Shown here: positions 8,788 to 18,349 of the stretch, piece by piece
How positions within the stretch are numbered: position 1 is the stretch's first letter
Layout of the letters: the number at the start of each line of letters is the position of its first letter
Source of the DNA: Bradyrhizobium sp. RD5-C2
GTDB taxonomy: Bacteria > Pseudomonadota > Alphaproteobacteria > Rhizobiales > Xanthobacteraceae
Length of the DNA: 64,000 nucleotides
Direction of reading: 5' to 3'
Assembly (NCBI RefSeq): GCF_019972155.1
Contig: NZ_BOVL01000011.1
Location: forward strand, 90,120-154,119
Program-made: the position numbers and the translations under genes
The notes under the pieces: generated by a model
What the model saw: the letters and a program-made list of their open reading frames with translations, nothing else
The model's database searches: none
What the model was told of the DNA's origin: nothing

Positions 8788-8942
8788 ACCGACAGGGTAG
8801 CCGCAGCCGTGCTCTTGCCGATGTCTGGCACGCAGGCCCGGTATCGCTGCAATCGATGGCTCGCGAATGGCACGGCGCGGGTTTGATTGGCGACCCGCGC
8901 GCGCCTATCTTCTCGGAAAGCTCTGCATCCCGGGGAGACGCC

Positions 8943-10085
8943 ATGAATACCGCCATCAGCCCGTTCCGCATCGCCGTCAGCGACGGTGTCCTTGAGGATC
9001 TCCGCAGCCGGCTGCGTCGGACCCGTTGGCCGGAGGCCGAGCTGGTCGACGACTGGAGCCAGGGCGCGCCGCTGAAATGGATCAAGGAGGTCTGCCAGTA
9101 TTGGGCCGAGACCTATGATTGGCGGCAGCGCGAGGCCCAGCTCAATCGCTTCAGCCAGTTCACGACCGAAATCGACGGGCTCGACATCCACTTCATCCAT
9201 GCCCGCTCGAGGCATCCCGAGGCGCGGCCATTGATCATCACCCATGGCTGGCCGGGGTCGGTGGTCGAATTCCACAAGGTGATCGAACCGCTGACCGATC
9301 CGACGGCATACGGCGGCAGCGCGGCCGATGCCTTCCATGTGGTGTGTCCGTCCTTGCCGGGCTTCGGCTTCTCGGCCAAGCCGGCCGCAACGGGCTGGGG
9401 CGTCGATCGCATCGCCACGACCTGGGCCGTCCTGATGCAGCGGCTAGGCTACACTAGGTATTTCGCGCAAGGCGGCGACTGGGGTTCCGCGGTCACCACC
9501 GCGATCGGCGGGCAGGATGCGGCGCATTGCGCCGGTATTCATATCACGCTTGCAATGTCGACCCGGCCCAATGTCGAAGGGCAGCCGACGCCGGAGGAAA
9601 CGCGGGCACTCAACGGCATCAAATACTATGCCGACTGGGATTCTGGCTATTCCAAGCAGCAATCCACCCGGCCGCAGACGCTTGGTTACGCCCTGACGGA
9701 TTCGCCGAGCGGGCAGGCGGCCTGGATCCTGGAGAAGTTCTGGGCCTGGACCGACTGCGACGGGCATCCGGAAAACATCCTCAGCCGTGACGAACTGCTC
9801 GACAACGTCATGCTGTACTGGGTGACCGAGACGGCCGCATCGTCGGCGCGGCTCTATTGGGAAAGTTTTGGGCCCGGCAAGCGAACCCCGCACAAGGTGA
9901 GCGTGCCGACCGGCGTTGCGGTATTTCCCAAGGAGATCGTTACGCCGGTCCGCAAATGGATGGAGACGAATTTCACCAATATCCAGCACTGGCGCGAGAT
10001 GCCGGAGGGTGGACATTTCTCGGCGTTCGAGCAGCCCGAGCTGTTCGTTGGCGAAGTGCGCGAGTTTTTCGGGAAGCTGCGCTAG
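8943..10085 (+). CDS. Epoxide hydrolase (EHN domain, alpha/beta hydrolase)
   Basis: This 380-residue protein starts with an epoxide hydrolase N-terminal (EHN) domain, FRIAVSDGVLEDLRSRLR, and continues as an alpha/beta hydrolase. The oxyanion motif HGWPGS is present, as are the nucleophile elbow GGDWGS with D179 and the catalytic His H358 in EGGHFSAFE. These match microsomal-type epoxide hydrolases, which convert epoxides to diols via an enzyme ester. The ATG at 8943 fits the usual EHN start and follows CCGGGGAGACGCC. The natural substrate is unknown. Confidence 0.9.
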   Translation: MNTAISPFRIAVSDGVLEDLRSRLRRTRWPEAELVDDWSQGAPLKWIKEVCQYWAETYDWRQREAQLNRFSQFTTEIDGLDIHFIHARSRHPEARPLIITHGWPGSVVEFHKVIEPLTDPTAYGGSAADAFHVVCPSLPGFGFSAKPAATGWGVDRIATTWAVLMQRLGYTRYFAQGGDWGSAVTTAIGGQDAAHCAGIHITLAMSTRPNVEGQPTPEETRALNGIKYYADWDSGYSKQQSTRPQTLGYALTDSPSGQAAWILEKFWAWTDCDGHPENILSRDELLDNVMLYWVTETAASSARLYWESFGPGKRTPHKVSVPTGVAVFPKEIVTPVRKWMETNFTNIQHWREMPEGGHFSAFEQPELFVGEVREFFGKLR

Positions 10086-10134
10086 CCGTGTAGAATAGGT
10101 AGAGCCAAGCGAAACCCAACGGAGGGACGTCGGC

Positions 10135-11853
10135 GTGCTGCTGGACCCCCGCGACGGCGACTTTGAGGACAATGCCGCCAGCCCCGAGCAGCGGTCGTTG
10201 TTCGCGATCGTGGGCAGCCTTCTCGTCGAGATAAGCCCGGCGAAACTGCTATTTGCCTGGACAATTTCGATCCTGCTTCCGGGCGTGCTGCTCGGCCTTG
10301 CGCCGCTGGTCGCGTCCGCCTGGATTTCGAGCCTTTCGCAACATGTTCTTGGACTGTCCGAAGTGGGCGCCGTGCTGGCGCTGGTTGCGATCGCGGCGTT
10401 AGGATGGCTCGGCGGGCGACCGCTGGTTCAAATCGTGGAAACCAGCTTTTGGTCGCTCAACGCGCTCGCGGTCCAACCGAGCTACGCGTTCGCGCGCGAG
10501 GCGCTGGGCCATCTGGCGGAGCTGCTCTGGCGCACCGGCGCAACTCCTGCCTCTCGCATGAGGCTGCGCCGTGGCTGCTCTGTCGGTGCTGGCATACTGC
10601 TCGCTGCAGGTGCGGCATTGGTCGCGGCCCTGGCTTGGCCTGCTTCGCAATGGACTGCGACCATCAACGATCTGGTTCTGATCCATCGTCTTGTGATGCC
10701 GACGTTCGCTAACGCTGTGGTGCTGGTGTCCTGCTATCTTGCGGTCGCATCACTGGCCTGGAGCGTGGCCGACGCCAGCATGGACCAACCGGCTGATCTT
10801 GCCGCGTTCGACGCGACGCCACCCGGAGGCCGCTTCTGGCGCCTTGCACATCTGTCCGATCTCCACGTGGTCGGCGAGCGATACGGCTTCCGCATCGAAA
10901 GCGGGACGGCTGGTCCGCAGGGAAACGAACGCTTCAATCGCGTGCTGGCGAGGCTTGCGGAAATTCACGCTGTTGATCCGCTCGACCACGTGCTGATCAG
11001 CGGCGACATGACGGATGCCGGCCGGCCCGGCGAATGGGCTGAATTTCTTGATGCATTGGCAGGTCATCCCGAACTTGCCGCACGCGTCGTCATGCTTCCG
11101 GGAAATCATGACGTTAACGTCGTGGACCGCGCCAATCCCGCGCGCCTCGACCTGCCGTTCAGCCCAAGCAAGCGGCTACGGCAGATGCGTACCCTGTCGG
11201 CGATCGCGGCTGTCCAGGGCGATCGCGTCCGCGTCATCGACGGTTCCGGAAAACCATCGGTGACGCTGAACCAGGCGCTGGCGCCGTATCATGATCGGAT
11301 AACGCAATTTGCGCAGCACGGCGGCGTGCGCCGCGCAGCTGCGCTCCGCGGCTTGTTCGATGATCAGTTTCCAATGATCCTGCCGCCGGACCAGGACGGC
11401 GGCCTAGGGATCGCCATTCTCAACTCCAATGCCGACACTCACTTCTCCTTCACCAACGCGCTCGGATTGGTTTCGGAAGCGCAAACGCGGCGATTGGAGG
11501 CTGCGATCCGTCATTTTCCGACGGCGTACTGGACCATCGCGCTACATCATCACTTGATGGAATATCCCATGCCGGTGAAGACCTTCGCCGAGCGCATCGG
11601 GACGGCCTTGATCAACGGCAGCTGGTTTGTGCGCAGGGTGCAAAAGTTTTCCGATCGTTCGGTCGTGATGCACGGTCACCGTCATATCGATTGGATCGGT
11701 ACATGTGGTGCGTCGAAGATCGTCTCGGCCCCGTCGCCGGTGATGGGCGCCGACGATGCAGTCACCTATTTTTACATCCACAGAATGACGGTCGGACCGG
11801 ACGGGAATCTCTGCCTCGCGGAGCCCGAGCGGGTGCAAATTGCCAAAAGCTAG
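10135..11853 (+). CDS. Membrane-anchored calcineurin-like metallophosphoesterase
   Basis: This 572-residue protein begins at a GTG preceded by GGAGG. The first 220 residues hold about five hydrophobic segments. The rest is a metallophosphoesterase domain with all signature blocks: LAHLSDLHVV, LISGDMTDAG, LPGNHDVN, the HHH region in ALHHHLMEY, and HGHRH. Two metal ions are expected. The substrate (phospholipid, nucleotide or other phosphate ester) cannot be told from sequence. It overlaps the convergent AI-2E-family gene by 4 bases. Confidence 0.88.
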   Translation: MLLDPRDGDFEDNAASPEQRSLFAIVGSLLVEISPAKLLFAWTISILLPGVLLGLAPLVASAWISSLSQHVLGLSEVGAVLALVAIAALGWLGGRPLVQIVETSFWSLNALAVQPSYAFAREALGHLAELLWRTGATPASRMRLRRGCSVGAGILLAAGAALVAALAWPASQWTATINDLVLIHRLVMPTFANAVVLVSCYLAVASLAWSVADASMDQPADLAAFDATPPGGRFWRLAHLSDLHVVGERYGFRIESGTAGPQGNERFNRVLARLAEIHAVDPLDHVLISGDMTDAGRPGEWAEFLDALAGHPELAARVVMLPGNHDVNVVDRANPARLDLPFSPSKRLRQMRTLSAIAAVQGDRVRVIDGSGKPSVTLNQALAPYHDRITQFAQHGGVRRAAALRGLFDDQFPMILPPDQDGGLGIAILNSNADTHFSFTNALGLVSEAQTRRLEAAIRHFPTAYWTIALHHHLMEYPMPVKTFAERIGTALINGSWFVRRVQKFSDRSVVMHGHRHIDWIGTCGASKIVSAPSPVMGADDAVTYFYIHRMTVGPDGNLCLAEPERVQIAKS

Positions 11854-12884
11854 GATGTTCCCGGCTTATCTTCATGCGATCCGCCGAACAGATCGGCGAT
11901 CCAAGCGGCCGATGGGCTCTCGGCGCAGAAGGTCAGAATAGCGAGCGTGATCGGCACGCCGATGAAAGTCCCGAACAGGCCCCAAAGCGAGCTCCAGAAG
12001 AAGATCGCAAACAGCACCAGGAACGGCGAGATCGACAACGTCGAGCCGGCGACCCGCGGTTCGATGTAGCTGCCGACCACGAACTGGATGACGTTGAGGC
12101 AGGCGAAGACACCAAACACCGCGGGCCAACTCTCGAACTGCGTCATGGCCAGCAGGGTGGGGAACAGGGTCGCGATGAAAGGGCCGATGAAAGGAATATA
12201 GTTAAGGACAAATGCGATCACGCCCCATTCGAATGCGAAAGGCAGTCCGGTCACGGCAGCGAACAGGCCGACCAAGAGACCCGTGACCGCGCTCATCTGC
12301 GTCCGCACCAGCATATATTTCCGGAACTTGGCGGCCGTCGCCTCGCTGCCCTTGAGCAGCACGCGCGCAGCCGTGCGGTTCTCCAGCCGCCGGATTCGTC
12401 GACCCGCGTCTTCGACCTCGAGAAGCCCGAGCACAACATAGACCAGCGCGATGAGCCAGAAGCTCAACGTGGTGTTGATGCGGCCCGTGACGAATTGCGT
12501 GGTGCGCAGCAGCCAGCCGACATTGAAATGCTCCGCCCAAAGGCCGGCGAAGGAGACGCCATGGCCATCCAGCCAGATCACCGCGGCGTCGTAGAAGGCC
12601 TGATACCGCGCCGCATCCGCAATCAGGTAGCGCCCGACGCGGCCGAATCCCCACGCCGCCAGTGAGGCAAACGCGGCGCAGGTCGCGGTCGTCACAACGA
12701 CCGTGATGGCGAGCGCGAGGAGTTTCGGCAGCCACAACTGAAGCCGTTCCTGAATGGGCCAGACGATCGCAATGATGAACAGGGCGGCCGCGAGCGGAGC
12801 GAGCACACTGCGCGCCTGAGCTACCGCCGCAGTGACCAGCACCGCGGCGATGATGCCGGTCGTGATCTTCAACCCGCTAGCCAT
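11850..12884 (-). CDS. AI-2E family transporter (PerM/TqsA-like permease)
   Basis: This 344-residue integral membrane protein has about eight hydrophobic helices. It carries the family's C-terminal block, seen here as NYIPFIGPFIATLFPT followed by GSYIEPRVAGSTLSISPF and GLFGTFIGVPITL. Members export autoinducer-2 or act as Na+/H+ antiporters; the substrate here is unknown. Confidence 0.9.
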   Translation of the reverse strand: MASGLKITTGIIAAVLVTAAVAQARSVLAPLAAALFIIAIVWPIQERLQLWLPKLLALAITVVVTTATCAAFASLAAWGFGRVGRYLIADAARYQAFYDAAVIWLDGHGVSFAGLWAEHFNVGWLLRTTQFVTGRINTTLSFWLIALVYVVLGLLEVEDAGRRIRRLENRTAARVLLKGSEATAAKFRKYMLVRTQMSAVTGLLVGLFAAVTGLPFAFEWGVIAFVLNYIPFIGPFIATLFPTLLAMTQFESWPAVFGVFACLNVIQFVVGSYIEPRVAGSTLSISPFLVLFAIFFWSSLWGLFGTFIGVPITLAILTFCAESPSAAWIADLFGGSHEDKPGTS

Positions 12885-12921
12885 CCTTGGGTTATCCGAC
12901 CTCCGTGACCTTGCGGGGCAG

Positions 12922-13386
12922 CTACAGCAATCCCCGATAAATCCCCGGCGCAGAGCCTTCGATGGCCACCGCGCCGACGGCCTTCGAATAGAATTCTGCC
13001 GGCCCGACGCCGCCGATGATGGCGTAGCCGAAGCCCTGGTGTTTCATGTCCTCGAGACAGGCGAACAGCAGTGCTTTGCCGATGCCGCCCTGCTGCGCCT
13101 TCGGTGCGACGCCGGTCGGGCCGAAGAAGTTGCGGCAGGCCGCGTCGTGGCAGGCGAATCCCACGATCTTCTTTTGCTGGATCGCGATGAAGCAGGAGAC
13201 GGGTTGGCGGCTGAACGCGACCTCGGTTTCGCTGGCCCACGCCTCGCTGAACGTTTCCCGCACCCAGGCCACCACCTTGTGCTTTTCGGGCGCGAGCGCA
13301 CGGCGCATGACAATTCCGGCCTTGAGCAACCGATCATAGGCGGGCCGGGAATCGGGCAGGGCATAGAGCTTGACGAGCATGTCCAT
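12922..13386 (-). CDS. GNAT family N-acetyltransferase
   Basis: This 154-residue protein has a GNAT fold with the acetyl-CoA binding motif region GVAPKAQQGGIGKALLFACL and the C-terminal strand GYAIIGGVGPAEFYSKAVGA. Such proteins transfer an acyl group from CoA to an amine. It lies 37 bases upstream of the AI-2E-family gene on the same strand, so the two may be co-transcribed. The substrate is unknown. Confidence 0.85.
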   Translation of the reverse strand: MDMLVKLYALPDSRPAYDRLLKAGIVMRRALAPEKHKVVAWVRETFSEAWASETEVAFSRQPVSCFIAIQQKKIVGFACHDAACRNFFGPTGVAPKAQQGGIGKALLFACLEDMKHQGFGYAIIGGVGPAEFYSKAVGAVAIEGSAPGIYRGLL

Positions 13387-13495
13387 CCCGCGACCTTAGT
13401 TGAAAACGCGGCCCTCGGGCAAATCACAGGAGGAAGGGTAGAGGCGCGTTAGCTCCGTAGCGCGTGGTTAATCCACCCATGACACGGGTCGGCCT

Positions 13496-13600
13496 CGTCA
13501 TTCCGGGGCGTGCGAAGCACGAGCCCGGAAATCCATCGCGCCGCGGGCCTTGTGGATGAATGGATGCCGGGTTTCTCGCATCGCGAGCCCCGAAATGACG
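13496..13600. repeat. Imperfect palindromic repeat element (about 105 bp)
   Basis: The left end CGTCATTCCGGGGC (13496-13509) and right end GCCCCGAAATGACG (13587-13600) are inverted repeats matching at 13 of 14 positions. Inner arms around AGCCCGGAAATCCAT and ATGGATGCCGGG extend the fold. Elements with this outer sequence are dispersed in intergenic regions of Bradyrhizobium and relatives (from memory). It lies in a non-coding stretch; open frames across it are artefacts. Confidence 0.7.
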
Positions 13601-13638
13601 GAGTTGTGCGGTGGCTGGCGGGGATACCGCTGTCGGCT

Positions 13639-13767
13639 CTACCATTTCCGCTGTTGCTTGTTCGAGGTCTTGTTCGAGATCCTGGCTTCGCGCGCAACGG
13701 CCCAGAAATACCCGCCGCAGAATGCAATAATCGCAACAATCACGGCGGCGGCGATAGTCTCTTGCAT
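13639..13767 (-). CDS. Small single-pass membrane protein (42 residues)
   Basis: An ATG at 13767 opens a 42-residue frame with one hydrophobic helix (about residues 5-25, ending GGYFWAVA) and a basic C-terminal tail ending QQRKW. GGGGAG lies 8 bases before the start, a strong ribosome binding site. The size, positive-inside tail and Shine-Dalgarno sequence favour a real small membrane protein of unknown role. It is divergent from the IalB-like gene. Confidence 0.6.
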   Translation of the reverse strand: MQETIAAAVIVAIIAFCGGYFWAVAREARISNKTSNKQQRKW

Positions 13768-13864
13768 GTCGGCGGCTCCCCAAGTACACGTATCTCACAT
13801 ACGTGGGAATTATGCCCACGAAATGGCAAGTCGGTTTCGAGACGTAAAGAGGCGGAGCGAAGGC

Positions 13865-14497
13865 ATGGTGAGAGTCAGCGCAACAGACAGACGTCTTCGG
13901 GCGATCGCAGCTCTCATCGTCATGGCCGGCATCGGTTCGGCGCAGGCCGCTCGAACCTCTGATAAATCGGATGTCAGCGGGGGCACGGTCTCTATTCCGA
14001 TCGACACAAGGAGCCAGACGTCCGCGATGGAGGGCGTGGTGCGCGCCGTCCAGCTTCCCAAGGGCGCTTCCGCGGTCAGCGAGACCTACGGAGACTGGAT
14101 CGTCAAATGCCTGCTCGATGGCGGTGCTAAGCTCTGCACCCTGGGTCAGACACAGACCTCCAAGGAGACCAATCAGCAGATCTTCGCCATCGAACTGATT
14201 CCGAGGGACGGAAAGGCCGAAGGCAACATCTTGATGCCGTTCGGGCTGAAGTTCGACGCCGGGGCCGTCCTCAAGCTCGACGGGAAGGATCTGGAGCAGA
14301 CCCGATTCTCCACCTGCACGGCGCAAGGCTGTTTGCTTCCCGTGTCCTTTCCCGCTGTCGTGACCGACACCATCAGCAAGGCCAAGACGCTCACCGTTGC
14401 CGTGCAGAACATCAACAACGGGCAGGCTGTCGTTTTCAATGTCCCGCTCAACGGCTTCGCCGCTGCGCTGGAACGCACCATTCAGCTTGGAGGCTGA
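13865..14497 (+). CDS. Invasion-associated locus B (IalB) family protein
   Basis: This 210-residue protein has a signal peptide (about residues 1-28, ending AQA) and a periplasmic IalB-type domain. It contains the family's YGDWIVKC start, a paired Cys in CTLGQTQ, and CTAQGCLLPVSF. The ATG at 13865 is chosen because it gives the signal peptide; the frame is open further upstream without one. IalB proteins are common in Rhizobiales; only Bartonella IalB is tied to red-cell invasion, and the role in soil bacteria is unknown. Confidence 0.88.
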   Translation: MVRVSATDRRLRAIAALIVMAGIGSAQAARTSDKSDVSGGTVSIPIDTRSQTSAMEGVVRAVQLPKGASAVSETYGDWIVKCLLDGGAKLCTLGQTQTSKETNQQIFAIELIPRDGKAEGNILMPFGLKFDAGAVLKLDGKDLEQTRFSTCTAQGCLLPVSFPAVVTDTISKAKTLTVAVQNINNGQAVVFNVPLNGFAAALERTIQLGG

Positions 14498-15495
14498 CCG
14501 GCAATCTCGTCAGCGCGCCAGCACCGGACCGCGTGCCCGTCGGCGCGCGTTTGAAGCGAAGGCCCGGGCTCGCGCTGGCACACCGCTTCGGCGTAGCGGC
14601 AGCGTGGACTGAATGCACATCCGTCCGGCGGATTGAGCGGATTGGGAAGCTCGCCCCTTGTCGTCGCGAGCGGTGCGCGGCGTAGTAGATCGGGAATGGC
14701 GGCGATCAGGGTTTGCGTATACGGGTGCGCCGGCCGTTCGAATATCTCGCGCCAACCGCCCGTCTCGACAATGCGGCCGAGATACATCACCGCGACCCTG
14801 TCGCTCATGTGCTCGACCACGCCGAGGTCGTGGCTGATCATGATGTAGGAGAGGCCGAGAGTCTCCTTCAACTCCAGCAGCAGATTGATGATCTGGGCAC
14901 GGATCGAGACATCGAGCGCCGAGACCGGCTCGTCGCAGATGACGATCTTGGGATTGAGGATCAGCGCACGGGCGATGCCGATGCGCTGGCGCTGACCGCC
15001 CGAGAATTCATGCGGGTAGCGGCCGGCCTGCTCGGGCCGCAGGCCGACATGTTTGAGCATCGCCGCGACGCGTCCGTCGATTTCGCTCTTGGCCGTCACG
15101 CCATGCAGGCGCAGCGGGTCTTCGAGCGTGCGGCGAACGGTCTGGCGTGGATTGAGCGAAGCGTAGGGATCCTGAAACACCATCTGGGCGGTGCGGGCCA
15201 GCAGCTTTCGATCGACCGATCGCTGGCCGGTCACGACGTGCCCGTCGAGCACGATCCTGCCGCGTGTCGGCGTCAGCAGCCCAAGCAGCGAAAGTGCGAC
15301 GGTCGACTTGCCGCAGCCGGATTCGCCGACGAGGCCGAGGCACTCACCGCGCTTCAGTTCGAGATCGATACCGTCGACCGCGCGCAGCAGCCGCTGGCCG
15401 CCGCCCAGCAAGCCGCCGCCAAGCGGAAAATGAACAGCGAGATCCTCCACGCTGAGGATGACATCGTCGCCGGGCCTCGCCGCGGGTTCATGCAT
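14482..15495 (-). CDS. Dipeptide/oligopeptide ABC transporter ATP-binding protein (OppF/DppF)
   Basis: This 337-residue ATPase carries the Walker A motif GESGCGKST, the ABC signature [15 protein letters not shown], the Walker B region [12 protein letters not shown], and a C-terminal oligopeptide/dipeptide transporter domain with [14 protein letters not shown]. Its ATG at 15495 overlaps the stop of the upstream ATPase gene by 8 bases (ATGCATGA), implying translational coupling. It is the last gene of the five-gene importer operon 19939-14482. Confidence 0.93.
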   Translation of the reverse strand: MHEPAARPGDDVILSVEDLAVHFPLGGGLLGGGQRLLRAVDGIDLELKRGECLGLVGESGCGKSTVALSLLGLLTPTRGRIVLDGHVVTGQRSVDRKLLARTAQMVFQDPYASLNPRQTVRRTLEDPLRLHGVTAKSEIDGRVAAMLKHVGLRPEQAGRYPHEFSGGQRQRIGIARALILNPKIVICDEPVSALDVSIRAQIINLLLELKETLGLSYIMISHDLGVVEHMSDRVAVMYLGRIVETGGWREIFERPAHPYTQTLIAAIPDLLRRAPLATTRGELPNPLNPPDGCAFSPRCRYAEAVCQREPGPSLQTRADGHAVRCWRADEIAGQPPS

Positions 15496-16468
15496 GGTGG
15501 TGGCACCTGACGAGGCCGCCTGCACCGAGCCATGTCGTCTCCGGCGCGGTGGTCCGGCAGATCTCGGTCGCCTGCGCGCAACGCGGATTGAAGCGGCAAC
15601 CGCCTGGAAAGTCAGCGATCGCGGGGACGACGCCGGCGATCTCGCGGAGCCGCGACCGGCCGAGTGCTGCGCGACTGCCAAGTCGCGGCAGCGAGTCGAC
15701 GAGGCCTTGCGTGTAGGGATGCGCGCAGGCGCGGAAGATGTCGTCCGAGCCGCGTTCCTCGACAATGCGGCCGGCATACATGACGCCGACGCGGCGGCAG
15801 ACGTTGGCGACCAGGCCCAGATCGTGGCTGATCATCAGGATCGCCGTGCCTCGCTCGGCGCACAGATTGCGCATCAGCTCGATGATCTCCGCCTGCACCG
15901 TCACGTCGAGCGCGGTGGTCGGCTCGTCGGCGATCAGAAGATCCGGATCGCATGCCAACGCGATGGCGATCATCACGCGTTGGCGCATGCCGCCCGAAAG
16001 CTGGTGCGGGTAGTCCTTCACCCGCCGCTCCGGTGCCGGGACGCGCACGTTCGCCAGCGCCTCAACCGCCAGCCGGTTTGCCTCGCGCCAGCTCTTGCCC
16101 TTGTGCAGCACGAACATCTCTGCGATCTGCCGGCCGACCGGCGAGACCGGATTGAGCGCCGTCATCGGCTCCTGAAAGATCATGGCGATGCGGTTGCCAC
16201 GCAGCGCCCGCTGCTCGGCCGCGGAAAGCCCCTGAATCTCGCGGCCTTCGAAACGGATAGTGCCGGCGGCGACCGAGAGCGGCCGGCGCAGCAGGCCGAT
16301 CAAGGCGAGAGCCGTAATGCTTTTGCCGCAGCCGGACTCGCCGACAAGGCCGAATGTCTCGCCGCGATCGATGCGGAATGAAACGCCCTCGACCGCCGCA
16401 ACATGCTTGGCGCCGTCGTCGAGATCGATGCGCAGATCCTCAACTTCGATCAGCGGAGGAGCCGTCAT
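15488..16468 (-). CDS. Dipeptide/oligopeptide ABC transporter ATP-binding protein (OppD/DppD)
   Basis: This 326-residue ATPase has Walker [10 protein letters not shown], the signature [15 protein letters not shown], Walker [13 protein letters not shown], and the C-terminal [14 protein letters not shown] of the peptide-transporter ATPase group. It pairs with the OppF-like subunit. Its start overlaps the stop of the permease gene by 4 bases (ATGA). Confidence 0.93.
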   Translation of the reverse strand: MTAPPLIEVEDLRIDLDDGAKHVAAVEGVSFRIDRGETFGLVGESGCGKSITALALIGLLRRPLSVAAGTIRFEGREIQGLSAAEQRALRGNRIAMIFQEPMTALNPVSPVGRQIAEMFVLHKGKSWREANRLAVEALANVRVPAPERRVKDYPHQLSGGMRQRVMIAIALACDPDLLIADEPTTALDVTVQAEIIELMRNLCAERGTAILMISHDLGLVANVCRRVGVMYAGRIVEERGSDDIFRACAHPYTQGLVDSLPRLGSRAALGRSRLREIAGVVPAIADFPGGCRFNPRCAQATEICRTTAPETTWLGAGGLVRCHHHA

Positions 16469-17286
16469 GCGCGCCGGCTCCGCGATTGCGGATCGAGCAC
16501 GTCACGCAAGCCATCGCCAAGCAGGTTGAGGCCGAGCACCGTCAGGAAGATGGCGAGGCCCGGGAACACCGACAGCCACGGCGCCGTGGTGATCTGGTCG
16601 CGCGCCTCCGACAGCATGCTGCCCCAGCTCGGATAGGGTGGACGGATGCCGAGGCCGAGGAACGAAAGCGAGGCCTCTGCCAGTACCGCACCGCCCATGC
16701 CGAGCGTGCCGATGACAATGATGGGGCCGACCATGTTCGGGAGCAGCTGCGTGATCATGATGCGCAAATCTCCATAGCCGAGCACGCGCGCAGCCTGCAC
16801 ATAGCCCTGGCTCTTGAGCGACAGCGTCGAGGCGCGTGCGATCCGGCAGGTGAAGGACCAATTGGTCAATCCAAGCGCGATCAGCAAGCTCGTCAGGCCG
16901 GGCCCAAGCACCGCCATGATGGCCAGTGCAAAGATCAGCGAGGGGATGGCGAGCATCAGATTGGTCAGCCCGTTGACGACATCGTCCCACCAGCCGCCCC
17001 AATAGCCCGCGGTCAGGCCCAGCGTCACGCCGATCACACTATTGACGAGTTGCGAGACGATGCCGACCGTCAGCGAGATGCGCGCGCCGTGCACGACACG
17101 GGAATAGATATCGCGACCCTGCGCATCGGTACCGAACCACCAGATCCAGCTCGGCGGTTCTTCCGCATTCATGAGGTTGGCGCCCATCACCGGATCTGTA
17201 TGTGCGAGCCAGGGCGCGAACAGGCCGACGAAGATCGCAAGCGCGAACAGCAACCCGCCGATGATGGCGCTGGTTCCAAGCTTCAT
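16465..17286 (-). CDS. Peptide-type ABC transporter permease (DppC/OppC)
   Basis: This 273-residue membrane protein has an N-terminal helix, the GTDAQGRDIYSRVVHGARIS segment typical of DppC, about six membrane helices, and the cytoplasmic EAA-like loop around AARVLGYGDLRIMITQLLPN that docks the ATPases. It forms the second permease half of the importer with the upstream DppB-like protein. Confidence 0.93.
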   Translation of the reverse strand: MKLGTSAIIGGLLFALAIFVGLFAPWLAHTDPVMGANLMNAEEPPSWIWWFGTDAQGRDIYSRVVHGARISLTVGIVSQLVNSVIGVTLGLTAGYWGGWWDDVVNGLTNLMLAIPSLIFALAIMAVLGPGLTSLLIALGLTNWSFTCRIARASTLSLKSQGYVQAARVLGYGDLRIMITQLLPNMVGPIIVIGTLGMGGAVLAEASLSFLGLGIRPPYPSWGSMLSEARDQITTAPWLSVFPGLAIFLTVLGLNLLGDGLRDVLDPQSRSRRA

Positions 17287-17353
17287 CGCGACCGCTCCGC
17301 CGTAACAGTTTGCACGGTCGAGCGTGCGCCGGCGTGGTGAGACTGGCGGCCGT

Positions 17354-18289
17354 TCATGCGTATCTGATCCTGGGATCGATCACGCCGTAGAGCAGATCAA
17401 CCAGTGTATTGACGGTGAGGAAGAACAGCACCACCACGAGAATGGTGCCCTGGACGGCTGGAATGTCGCGCTGCAGGACGCTGTCGACCAGCAGCGAGCC
17501 GATGCCCGGCCAGGAAAACAGTTTCTCGACGACGACGGCTTGGCCCATCACGACGCCGAATTGCAGGCCGATCGCCGTGAGAATTATGACGAGGGCATTG
17601 CGCATCACGTGCCACGTCACGACCCGGGTCTCGCTCATGCCCTTCGAGCGCGCCGTCCGGACAAAATCCGCGGTCATGATCTCGAGCATCGCTGCCCGCG
17701 TCGTCCGCGCCAGCAGCGCCATCGGCGAGACACCGAGGGTCACGGCAGGCAGGAGCAGATATTTGAGACTGCCATCGCCATAGCCAAAGCTCGGCAGCCA
17801 GCCGAGCTTCAATGCAAACAGATACATCAACAGCAGCCCGAGCCAGAATTTGGCCATCGAGAGGCCGGACACCGCCAGGACCATCGAGAGCGTGTCGACG
17901 ATGCTGCCTGGCTTCAGTGCGGCGATGAAACCGAGGGGTACGCCGACCGCAATCGCGAACGCGAGCGCTGCGAAGATCAGCTGCAGCGTTGGCAACATCC
18001 GTTTGGCAACCATGGTCGTGACCGGCTCGCGGGTCCGGAACGAGGTCCCGAAATCACCCGTCATGAGCTTGCCGATATAGGAGCCGAAGCGCATGTAGAC
18101 GGGATCGTCGAGGCCGAGCTGCTTTTTCATGCGTTCCACGACCTGCGGGTCTGTCGGACCCCGGCCGTCATCGCCCATGCTCGAGGCGATGCTGCCCGGT
18201 ACGATGCTGAACAGCACAAAGATCAGCAGCACGACGGCCAGCACGGTCGGAATGGTTTGCAGGACTCGACGGATCGCGAAGGAGAGCAT
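17354..18289 (-). CDS. Peptide-type ABC transporter permease (DppB/OppB)
   Basis: This 311-residue permease has an N-terminal helix in the usual DppB arrangement, about six membrane helices, the EAA-like loop in TARSKGMSETRVVTWHVMRN, and the C-terminal LLYGVIDPRIRYA typical of the family. It is separated from the substrate-binding protein by a short gap holding a strong hairpin. Confidence 0.93.
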   Translation of the reverse strand: MLSFAIRRVLQTIPTVLAVVLLIFVLFSIVPGSIASSMGDDGRGPTDPQVVERMKKQLGLDDPVYMRFGSYIGKLMTGDFGTSFRTREPVTTMVAKRMLPTLQLIFAALAFAIAVGVPLGFIAALKPGSIVDTLSMVLAVSGLSMAKFWLGLLLMYLFALKLGWLPSFGYGDGSLKYLLLPAVTLGVSPMALLARTTRAAMLEIMTADFVRTARSKGMSETRVVTWHVMRNALVIILTAIGLQFGVVMGQAVVVEKLFSWPGIGSLLVDSVLQRDIPAVQGTILVVVLFFLTVNTLVDLLYGVIDPRIRYA

Positions 18290-18306
18290 TGGACGTTTTC
18301 CTCATC

Positions 18307-18333
18307 CCCTCCATCATTTCGCATGATGGAGGG
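18307..18333 (-). promoter_or_regulatory. Hairpin between binding-protein and permease genes
   Basis: CCCTCCATCAT (18307-18317) pairs perfectly with ATGATGGAGGG (18323-18333) around a 5-base loop. It lies between the stop of the binding-protein gene and the DppB start. Such hairpins commonly stabilise the upstream message so that the binding protein exceeds the membrane subunits. Confidence 0.65.
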
Positions 18334-18349
18334 AGAGCGATGGCAGCTG

